From Proteobacteria bacterium UBA981 (GTDB taxonomy: Bacteria > Pseudomonadota > Gammaproteobacteria > Ga0077536), in contig DBBP01000020.1 in assembly GCA_002292285.1 (NCBI GenBank), positions 43,942-107,941 of the forward strand: a stretch of 64,000 bases of DNA, read 5' to 3'. The notes under the pieces were generated by a model that searched no databases, was not told where the DNA came from, and saw only the letters and a program-made list of their open reading frames with translations. This document shows, in pieces, positions 44,619 to 51,796 of the stretch. The translations under genes were made by a program, and so were the position numbers. Within the stretch, counting starts at the first letter, position 1. Each line of letters opens with the position of its first letter.

Positions 44619-46307
44619 ATGGCAAAAGTAGACGGTGGCGTACTGATAAGCCGCATATTGAAAGAACAAAACGTGAAGTATCTATTCGCGGTTAATGGCG
44701 GACATTTGTTTCCGATCCTCGCCAATATCCGCGACGACGGAATCAAACTGATTCACATGCGCCACGAGCAGACGACTGCCTACGCGGCAGACGCTTATGC
44801 ACGGGTAAGCGGCAATACCGGCGTTTGTGCCGTCACTGCGGGTTGCGGGCTGACGAATGCGGTGACCGGACTGTGTACAGCCGCACTGACGAACAGTTCA
44901 GTAGTGTGCCTGTCGGGTCAGCATCCCACGACCGAAGATGACATCGGTTCGTTCCAGGAGGCATACGGTTCTGAGGTTGTGGGCTCGTTTGCCAAGTACA
45001 CCAAGCGGGTGCTTGACTGGAGCACCATTGAAGTCGATTTACGCCAGGCTTTTCGCGCGGCCAAAAACGCACCGCAAGGAGTGGCGATGGTCGAGATTCC
45101 GCTCAATATTCTTTACCAGGAAGAAGAAGAAACGCAGCAGAGACCTGGCGCGAAAGTTTACGACAACGATGACCTGCGCTCGCAAGGCGATCCGCGCGGC
45201 ATCGAGAAAGCGGTCGAATTATTACTCAACGCTGAGCGCCCGCTGATTGCTGGCGGCGATGGCATTTTTTGGTCGGATGCGGGCGCTGAGTTGGCAGAAT
45301 TAGCGGAATTGACGCAAACGCCTGTTTATTGCCGCCGAGCCGGGCAAGGCGCGCTCGATGAAGCCCATCCGCTCGCGATACGCGGTGCCTGGAAGAAACC
45401 GTTTACTGGTGAGGCGGATGTGGTGCTGGCGGTCGGATTTCGCTTCTGGAGCGGCGAGAAATTCGGACAGCCGCCGACCTGGACCGATAAGGCGACCTAT
45501 ATCCAGGTCGATAGTGATCCGCAGCGCGTCGGCTGGCACGTTCCAGCCGAGGTCGGCATCGTGGGCGACCCGAAATTGGTGCTGCGTCAGCTCATCGACG
45601 CCATTCGGGCCAGAAATACGGATTCGGCTTCGCGTGCTACTTCGCCGTGGCTGAAGAAAATGGCTGAAGTGCGCAAGAACTATGACCAGAGCATCGAGCA
45701 GCGCGCAGCTGAAACTCACGACACCATGCCTATCCATCCCGATCGTCTCGTACGTGATTTGGTCTCGGTTATCGATGACGATGCGACCTTGGTCGTCGAC
45801 AGCTTTACGCTTAGTGGTTACACCAGCAATTGGTTTACTGCGCATACCATGGGGCAGATTGTCGATGCAGGTCCGCTTGCGCCAGTTGGACATGGCATCG
45901 GTATGGGCATTGGCGTGCAGCTGGCGCGCCCCGGCAAGCAGGTGATTGTGGTGTCAGGCGATGGTGGGCTCGGTATTGGCGCGATGGATCTTGAGACCGC
46001 CGCTAAATATGAATTGCCGATTGTGCTGCTGCTGTGGAACAACAGTTCGTGGGGCCCGGATTTTGCATCCATGCCGATGTTGAAAGGGCGTACTGACCCG
46101 TTCGATATGATTCCGGACATCCGTTACGACAAAGTGTTCGAGCCGATGGGGCTGCACACCGAGCATGTCGAAACCCCGGATCAGATAATACCGGCACTTG
46201 AGCGCGCGCTCGCCTCAGGCAAGACATCGCTGATCAACGTGGTCGGCGATAAGCGTTACGGTCACCCATCATTGGGTGGCAATTTATTGGGCTCTTCATC
46301 GGTTTAA
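44619..46307 (+). CDS. Thiamine-diphosphate enzyme, acetolactate-synthase / 2-hydroxyacyl-CoA lyase-like
   Basis: A 562-residue enzyme with the three-domain fold of acetolactate synthase, oxalyl-CoA decarboxylase and 2-hydroxyacyl-CoA lyase. Glu50 in RHEQTTAYAADAYARVSG (N-terminal PYR domain) is the ThDP-activating residue. The PP domain holds the diphosphate and Mg motif GDGGLGIGAMDLETAA followed by WNN, about residues 446-475. The middle domain (about 185-340) is the nucleotide-like domain. It follows P450 copy 2 by 88 bases and could be co-transcribed. A carboligase or C-C lyase acting on an alpha-hydroxy or keto CoA ester is likely. A hairpin at 46329-46350 lies just after the stop. Confidence 0.9.
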   Translation: MAKVDGGVLISRILKEQNVKYLFAVNGGHLFPILANIRDDGIKLIHMRHEQTTAYAADAYARVSGNTGVCAVTAGCGLTNAVTGLCTAALTNSSVVCLSGQHPTTEDDIGSFQEAYGSEVVGSFAKYTKRVLDWSTIEVDLRQAFRAAKNAPQGVAMVEIPLNILYQEEEETQQRPGAKVYDNDDLRSQGDPRGIEKAVELLLNAERPLIAGGDGIFWSDAGAELAELAELTQTPVYCRRAGQGALDEAHPLAIRGAWKKPFTGEADVVLAVGFRFWSGEKFGQPPTWTDKATYIQVDSDPQRVGWHVPAEVGIVGDPKLVLRQLIDAIRARNTDSASRATSPWLKKMAEVRKNYDQSIEQRAAETHDTMPIHPDRLVRDLVSVIDDDATLVVDSFTLSGYTSNWFTAHTMGQIVDAGPLAPVGHGIGMGIGVQLARPGKQVIVVSGDGGLGIGAMDLETAAKYELPIVLLLWNNSSWGPDFASMPMLKGRTDPFDMIPDIRYDKVFEPMGLHTEHVETPDQIIPALERALASGKTSLINVVGDKRYGHPSLGGNLLGSSSV

Positions 46308-46328
46308 GACTGAAGTGGCAGCGCCCGT

Positions 46329-46350
46329 CGCGGCACGATTGTGTGCCGCG
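46329..46350. terminator. Hairpin between convergent genes
   Basis: CGCGGCAC pairs perfectly with GTGCCGCG around GATTGT, in the 60 bases between the ends of the ThDP-enzyme gene and the convergent DUF1330 gene. A moderately T-rich stretch follows on the plus strand. Probable bidirectional terminator. Confidence 0.55.
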
Positions 46351-46367
46351 GCCGGTTTGTTGTGTCG

Positions 46368-46658
46368 TTAAACGATGTCGGCGAAGCCGAGCATGCCGGC
46401 ACTGATATCAAGGCGGAGTTTCAGTAACGGCTGGTAGTCAGGATCTGAATACCAGGCCCGCGCCGATTCGGCATCCGGAAATTCGATAACGATGGTGCGT
46501 CCGGGCGGCCATTGTCCTTCCATCACATCCATGGATTCGGCGACGACTAATAGTCGCCCGCCGTGTTTCTGGATGAGTGGCTGCACACCTGCCACGTACT
46601 CGGCGTCGTAGCGTTGAACGTCTTTCACATCGATGACGGCTATCAGATAGGTTGCCAT
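46368..46658 (-). CDS. DUF1330 family protein (second copy)
   Basis: A 96-residue protein of the same small dimeric-barrel family as the one at 1043-1366. The ATG at 46658 has a GGAGAA box six bases upstream. Core segments are TIVIEFPDAESARAWYSDPDYQPL (about residues 55-78, quoted in parts: TIVIEFPDAESARAWY, then SDPDYQP) with the 'D...A..(W/F)Y.....Y' pattern of DUF1330. No catalytic residue is assigned. It converges on the ThDP-enzyme gene. The two DUF1330 genes both lie next to a P450-containing region. Confidence 0.82.
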   Translation of the reverse strand: MATYLIAVIDVKDVQRYDAEYVAGVQPLIQKHGGRLLVVAESMDVMEGQWPPGRTIVIEFPDAESARAWYSDPDYQPLLKLRLDISAGMLGFADIV

Positions 46659-46752
46659 GCTTGTTCTCCGTTCTCCTGGGTAGCAAGTCGGCCGGCGCAA
46701 GGGACATTTGCGTCTGTGCGTCAGCGAATACGCTAGATTAATCGACGCGCTT

Positions 46753-46778
46753 GCAGGAGGCTATCAATAGCCTCCTGC
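46753..46778. terminator. Perfect 12-bp inverted repeat between CmcJ-like and DUF1330 genes
   Basis: GCAGGAGGCTAT and ATAGCCTCCTGC form a perfect stem with a two-base CA centre, extendable by one T-A pair. It lies 54 bases after the CmcJ-like gene stop (minus strand) and upstream of the DUF1330 start. There is no T-run on either strand, so it could be a terminator-like or protein-binding palindrome. Confidence 0.5.
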
Positions 46779-46831
46779 AGTTATGTTGGTCTCTGCTAGG
46801 CGCCTTCGCCCGCAGTCGAACCTGCGCGGTC

Positions 46832-47830
46832 TTAATCGTAAATCACGATGCAGCGCACTTCGATACTCCAGCGATCCGGCGCGTCGTCCGGTGTTGCAGA
46901 ATCCTCGAACGCACTGTGAAAACTAAACGTACACGGACGCTCCGGAGCCGTGCCATCGCCGCGCGCGCCGTTGCTGTCGGCGAGTACGCCGGCGGAGTCC
47001 CATTGCTTGATCAGCAAGGCCTCGTCGCCCGTCATGTCGGGGTAGTAGTACCACTGGTGCCCGTCTGCGTGCTTAGCGAAATAATTTTCGCCAATGCGAT
47101 CCTGGTAATGAATTTCAAACACCACCAGCTCTTGCGGATCGACAGTCTGCCCGTCGCATAGTGCGATCGGGTGCGTGGCAACCGGTTCGTCGGCGATGTT
47201 GCGCCACACGTTGATGATCGCAAAGCGTTTGCCATCCTCTAATGCCCGGTCTACATCTTGCTGACTAATCAGTGACTCGTCATCTGCCAGGATGCCGCGC
47301 AAGGTGTCGTTGCCGCTCGGCGGGAGGGCCAGGTCGCGCAACCGTTGCGGCGCGCTAGTCAGCGTGTAGTCGCCATGCACGACATGTGCGGGCCCCTGCA
47401 CCTGCTGCCCACCAACGATCTTTTGTTGGCTTTGCTTGCCCAGAGCGGAGCGTACGTTGTGATCAAACGCGTAGGCCCGCGCGCCAGTCGCGTCGGCGAC
47501 AATTCGCGCGCACTCCGGGTAGTACTCGCCGACCACGTCGCGATGATTGAAGAAATCCAGATTCCTATTGCCGCGTGGCCGCGTCAGCCACTCAAAACCG
47601 TGTGACTCGACAGTGCGACGACGCTCATGATCCAGTAACCGCGCGTTATGAATCATCATTTCGCGGGTTTCGAGGTTGACACCCTTGCGGCCGCCGTCGC
47701 TGCCGTCCGCGTCGCGTCGGGTCAGCACTTCGCCGTTGCGATACAGCGACGGGTGTACTGAATCATCCAGGTATTTAAACGTGCCGTTGCGCACTGCGTC
47801 AGGCGAAATCTTTGTTGACGGTTTGTTCAT
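46832..47830 (-). CDS. CmcJ/NvfI-family oxidoreductase-like protein
   Basis: A 332-residue protein of the CmcJ/NvfI (gibberellin-desaturase-like, AsaB-type) family, whose members include Fe(II)/2-oxoglutarate-dependent enzymes and methoxylation partners in natural-product pathways. Typical segments are ESHGFEWL (about residues 75-82), DVVGEYYPECARIVADATGARAYAFDHNVR (in parts), VVHGDYT, INVWRNIADEP and the final WSIEVRCIV. A Fe-binding H-x-D set can be read as VVHGDYT plus a later His, but I am not certain of it. The ATG at 47830 is fine for the family. It is divergent from the aminotransferase gene across about 210 bases. Substrate unknown. Confidence 0.82.
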   Translation of the reverse strand: MNKPSTKISPDAVRNGTFKYLDDSVHPSLYRNGEVLTRRDADGSDGGRKGVNLETREMMIHNARLLDHERRRTVESHGFEWLTRPRGNRNLDFFNHRDVVGEYYPECARIVADATGARAYAFDHNVRSALGKQSQQKIVGGQQVQGPAHVVHGDYTLTSAPQRLRDLALPPSGNDTLRGILADDESLISQQDVDRALEDGKRFAIINVWRNIADEPVATHPIALCDGQTVDPQELVVFEIHYQDRIGENYFAKHADGHQWYYYPDMTGDEALLIKQWDSAGVLADSNGARGDGTAPERPCTFSFHSAFEDSATPDDAPDRWSIEVRCIVIYD

Positions 47831-48041
47831 GGCATACGTGTCCGGATTCTGGTCGCCTAATCATACTCCGCTGGCGCCTGTCTCGCTGGCTCTGCCATGT
47901 TGAGCGCTGACACGTCCAGCTCGGCGCTGTTAGTATTCTTCGCGTCACCCACCTGCAGTAGGCGGCGCCTCACATCGGGCAGTGCAGCGGCCCGGTCGAT
48001 ACAGGCGGAACTATCGCTCACCCAGCCCAGGAGCCCAGCTA

Positions 48042-49406
48042 ATGCTTACTGATTTGCAAGGAATGGACCTCGACTCCCACCTGCATCCGTTCACCAATTT
48101 CGAAGATCTCGCCGGCCGCGGCGCGCTGGTCATGAAAGGCGCAGCCGGGGTGCATGTTGAGGATGTCGATGGGCGCAAGTATCTCGATTCAATGGCCGGC
48201 CTGTGGTGTTGTGACGTGGGCTACGGTCGCCACGAAATTGCCGACGCCATCGCTAAGCAGGCTCACGAGCTGGCTTATTACCATTCGTTTTTCGGGATGG
48301 CGACCGAGCCGACCATTCGCCTCGCCGATCGTCTCAAGCGCATGATGCCGTGGCCGATCGCGCGGGTCTTTTTCGGCTGTTCGGGTTCGGATGCGAACGA
48401 TACGCAAATCAAGCTGATTTGGTTATACAACAACCTGCGCGGCAAGCCTGAGAAGACCAAGATACTGTCACGCCACATGGCCTATCACGGCATTACTCTT
48501 GGCGCCTCAAGCCTGACTGGTTTGCCGAGTGTGCACGCCCACATGAATTTACCGCTGGCGGGTTTCCATCATTTGAGCATGCCTCATTTTTATCGCGAAG
48601 CAGAGCCCGGCATGAGCGAGGCGGATTTCGTCGCCAAGTTGGTTGCCGAGCTGGAACAAACCATCGCCCGCGAGGGTGCCGAAAGCATCGCTGCGTTCAT
48701 CGCCGAACCGGTCATGGGGGCCGGCGGCGTCATCGTGCCGCCAAGGAATTACTATCCGGCCATGCAAGCCGTATTGAAACGCCACGACATTCTGTTCATC
48801 GCCGACGAGGTGATTTGCGGTTTTGGTCGACTTGGCGAGGCATGGGGCAGTGAAGCGCTTGGTATAGAGCCGGATATGGTCACCATCGCCAAAGGTCTGA
48901 CCAGCGGTTACGCGCCGCTGTCAGCGTCGCTGATATCCGAGCGCGTCTGGTCGGTTATCGAAGAGCACGGCTCAGAAATTTTGCAGTTCAGTCATGGCCA
49001 GACGTACAGCGGACATCCTATCTGCACCGCGGCAGCGCATGCCAATCTGGACATTATGGAGAACGAATCCCTGTTCCAGCGCGCTGCAGATATGGGCGTG
49101 TACATGCAGCAGCGATTGCGTGATGAGTTCGTTGATCATCCGCATGTTGGGGAAGTACGCGGGCTCGGGCTGATCGCAGCCATAGACGTGGTTAAAGATC
49201 GAGAAGACCGCAGCATTTTTGCACCCGAACACCAAATGGCCATGCGCTTGTTTCGTCGCACGCTGGATAAAGGCGTCATCGTGCGCGCCGCCGGTGTGGC
49301 CGGCATCGCTATGTGCCCGCCCTACATCATTGAGAAGGAAGAAATAGACACGGTTGTCGGCACGCTACGCGAGTCGCTCGACGAAGTCGTTGCTGAAATC
49401 GGGTGA
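48042..49406 (+). CDS. Class III aminotransferase (omega-amino-acid:pyruvate type)
   Basis: A 454-residue PLP-dependent transaminase. The ATG at 48042 follows AGGAG; the frame open from 47982 is not needed. Fold-type I marks: GLWCCDVGYGRHEI near the N-terminus, SGSDANDTQIKL (about residues 114-125), the cofactor Asp in FIADEVICGFGRLG (about 252-265), and the Schiff-base Lys284 in TIAKGLTSGY. Members move amino groups between beta-alanine, gamma-aminobutyrate, putrescine or taurine and pyruvate. It is convergent with the HD-GYP gene with only 51 bases between the stops. Substrate specificity is not readable. Confidence 0.94.
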   Translation: MLTDLQGMDLDSHLHPFTNFEDLAGRGALVMKGAAGVHVEDVDGRKYLDSMAGLWCCDVGYGRHEIADAIAKQAHELAYYHSFFGMATEPTIRLADRLKRMMPWPIARVFFGCSGSDANDTQIKLIWLYNNLRGKPEKTKILSRHMAYHGITLGASSLTGLPSVHAHMNLPLAGFHHLSMPHFYREAEPGMSEADFVAKLVAELEQTIAREGAESIAAFIAEPVMGAGGVIVPPRNYYPAMQAVLKRHDILFIADEVICGFGRLGEAWGSEALGIEPDMVTIAKGLTSGYAPLSASLISERVWSVIEEHGSEILQFSHGQTYSGHPICTAAAHANLDIMENESLFQRAADMGVYMQQRLRDEFVDHPHVGEVRGLGLIAAIDVVKDREDRSIFAPEHQMAMRLFRRTLDKGVIVRAAGVAGIAMCPPYIIEKEEIDTVVGTLRESLDEVVAEIG

Positions 49407-49457
49407 ATTGAACGATCGCTGCGGGTAGAGGATGCCTTGAGTGACTGCGAAGTTGTC

Positions 49458-50540
49458 TTAGACCGGGTCTGCGTGCTGGGAGCGAAAGGCCTCAACTTCC
49501 GGCTGGATGGCTTCGAATGCAACAATGAGATCCGGGTCGAAATGGGACGCATCGCCACGTCGTATTTCCACAAGGGCGTCGGCTTCTGACCAGGGTTCTT
49601 TGTAGCTGCGCCTCGAGCGCAGGGCGTCGTACACGTCAGCCATTGCGACGATGCGCGCGCTCAAGGGAATGGCCAGACCGCTTAATCCGCGGGGATAGCC
49701 GCTTCCGTCCCATTTTTCGTGGTGCGCGAGGGCAATTTCGGCGGCAAGTATTAACAAGGGCGAATCGCTGCCAACAAGCAGGTCGGCGCCAATCTGCGCG
49801 TGCGATTGCATGATTTTCCATTCTGGTGCGGAGAGTTTGCCGGGTTTCAGCAACACGCTGTCCGGAATGCCGATCTTACCGATGTCATGCATTGGCGCGG
49901 CATTCAAATAAGCCTCACACACTTCTTCTCGCAGACCGATTTGTCGTGCGAGGAGTTCCGATGTCTTACTCATGCGCAGGATGTGCGTGCCGGTTTCGTT
50001 GTCTCTGTATTCTGCCGCCCGTCCCAGGCGCTGAATGATTTCAAGGCGCGTCTTGTAAAGTTCATCTGTCCTATCGGCGACGCGACGTTCGAGGATCTGA
50101 TTTTGGCTCCGGATCCATTTTTGCGAGATTTGCATTTCCAGCATGTTCTTAACCCGCACATTCAATTCCGGGATTGAGAATGGTTTACTGACATAGTCGC
50201 GTGCGCCGCAGTTGAGTGCGTCGACGCGCGCCTCAATCGATGTGGTGGCTGTCAGAATGATGATTGGCGGACATAGGTCGCCCAGTGTTTTCTGCAAGAT
50301 AGAAATCAGATCTGTACCGGTTAGCTCCGGCATCATGAGATCGAAAATTGCAAGATCGATCTCATGTCGGGCGATGATGTCTGCGACGTCGAGCGGATTG
50401 GTCGTGTGCAGGATATTCCTGAAGCCACTTTGTTGCAGAACCTTCCGAATCAACCTGACGTTCGTTGGTTCGTCATCGACGATTAAAATCGTTGCCTCAG
50501 ACATGGCGCTAGCGATGGAGAAGGTAGCTGTCGACTTCAT
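49458..50540 (-). CDS. Response regulator with HD-GYP cyclic-di-GMP phosphodiesterase domain
   Basis: A 360-residue (or 348, from the ATG at 50504) two-domain signalling protein. The N-terminal REC domain has ILIVDDE and the phospho-acceptor Asp in AIFDLMMPELTG (about residue 67). A short helix links it to an HD-GYP domain with HD in MHDIGKIG, HHEKWDGSGYPRG containing the GYP motif, and MADVYDALRSRRSY, so all catalytic residues are present and c-di-GMP hydrolysis to pGpG/GMP is expected. Neither possible start has a good ribosome-binding site. It neighbours an ANTAR response regulator and a hybrid kinase, and the three may form one pathway. It lies head to tail with the aminotransferase gene across 51 bases. 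Confidence 0.93.
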   Translation of the reverse strand: MKSTATFSIASAMSEATILIVDDEPTNVRLIRKVLQQSGFRNILHTTNPLDVADIIARHEIDLAIFDLMMPELTGTDLISILQKTLGDLCPPIIILTATTSIEARVDALNCGARDYVSKPFSIPELNVRVKNMLEMQISQKWIRSQNQILERRVADRTDELYKTRLEIIQRLGRAAEYRDNETGTHILRMSKTSELLARQIGLREEVCEAYLNAAPMHDIGKIGIPDSVLLKPGKLSAPEWKIMQSHAQIGADLLVGSDSPLLILAAEIALAHHEKWDGSGYPRGLSGLAIPLSARIVAMADVYDALRSRRSYKEPWSEADALVEIRRGDASHFDPDLIVAFEAIQPEVEAFRSQHADPV

Positions 50541-50959
50541 TTACAGACCTAAAAAACGTGCTGGTAGGTTCGGCTTGCGGCAAGCCGGATGCACTCTGAG
50601 CAGCCGCAGCTAAATATATAGCGATACACAAATGAATGTCAGAAATCCCCCACCTGCGCTCGGTGGTGCGGGGCTCGGATAGCGAAGGTTTCGCGCGTCG
50701 TGACCGCCTGAATCTGCCTCCACGAGAAAGTGGTTCGAACCGATCGTCGGCGCTTGCGATGCAGGCGCTAGATCAGCCACAATGCCCTCGGCCGTACCAA
50801 CCGCCTGCCGTGGTTCCCCCTCCAATCGCAACCACAAACGTTCGCCTCCTGGCGCGGATAGTGGCACTTTACCCATTATCTGACCCGCGACCCGATATTC
50901 CTTAGTGTGACACCGACCTGCTACGCGGCAGCCGGCGAACGATTACGGATGTAACGCCA
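50541..50959. other. Divergent intergenic region between the two response-regulator genes
   Basis: These 419 bases hold the promoters of the HD-GYP gene (left) and the ANTAR regulator gene (right). Short frames on both strands lack protein-like features. I found no clear repeat, and did not find the paired small stem-loops typical of ANTAR targets, though I could not search systematically. Confidence 0.4.
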
Positions 50960-51598
50960 ATGAACACGCCAGATAGCAGCAAACCAACGCGATCGATTCT
51001 TGTCGTTGAAGATGACGAAGCGCTGCTGCGCTTTCTCGAGCAGGCGCTGACCCGCGCAGGTCATCATGTATTCGGTGCTATTTCTGCAGCCGACGCCAAA
51101 GGTATCGCCGAACATCAAGCTATTGATCTGGCTGTGCTCGATGTCGAACTTCCGGACGGCAACGGCGTCGAACTGGGCCGCGCGCTCATTCGTGAGCACG
51201 GTATCCCGTTCGTACAATTGACCGGCAAAACCGATCAGGACACGCTCGACGCCGCGGTGGCAGCTGGTGCGATCACTTACCTCGTTAAACCGGTGGAGTT
51301 GGGGCAGTTAAATTCAGCGGTTGAAACCGCCATTGCGCGAGCCGATGAGGTCGGCAAACTACTTCGGTCCGTCGACAAGCTGTCGGAGATGAATGCGAAA
51401 CGTCGCACAATCAGTATTGCGGTCGGAATCATTATGGAGCGCTATTCGTTGCGTGATTCCGAAGCTTTCGAAATACTACGCTACCTCGCGCGCAGCCGCC
51501 GCGAGCAAATGGCGATTACCGCAGAGACTTTGGTCGAGGGCCGCGGCGGACTCGATTTATTGGTTAAGGTAAGCAAATATATTGCGCGGTTGAGCTAG
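50960..51598 (+). CDS. Response regulator with ANTAR RNA-binding output domain
   Basis: A 212-residue regulator with a REC domain (about residues 12-130; phospho-acceptor Asp in LAVLDVELPDGNG at about 60, Lys in YLVKPVE) and a C-terminal ANTAR domain (about 140-195) recognised by RRTISIAVGIIMERYSLRDSEAFEILRYLARSRRE (in parts: AVGIIMERY, then EAFEILRYLARS). ANTAR proteins bind twin-stem-loop RNAs and prevent transcription termination when phosphorylated. The ATG start at 50960 has a weak ribosome-binding site. The likely kinase is the convergent hybrid kinase 200 bases downstream; the target RNA is not known. Confidence 0.9.
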   Translation: MNTPDSSKPTRSILVVEDDEALLRFLEQALTRAGHHVFGAISAADAKGIAEHQAIDLAVLDVELPDGNGVELGRALIREHGIPFVQLTGKTDQDTLDAAVAAGAITYLVKPVELGQLNSAVETAIARADEVGKLLRSVDKLSEMNAKRRTISIAVGIIMERYSLRDSEAFEILRYLARSRREQMAITAETLVEGRGGLDLLVKVSKYIARLS

Positions 51599-51796
51599 AG
51601 AACTGGCGCAGACATGGCTGCGCCGCACGGCGTTCTGCGGAGCTCGCCGCCCTGCATGAACTGCGCGCATCGAACACTATTCGATAGACTCTCGGGCCTG
51701 TTTACTCACTTTAGCTGAGTATTTTTCGGACGCCAGGCACATCCAGATTGTGACCTCTTAGCGCCTGTGTCCGGCAGTCGTCGGCTACGATTTTGC

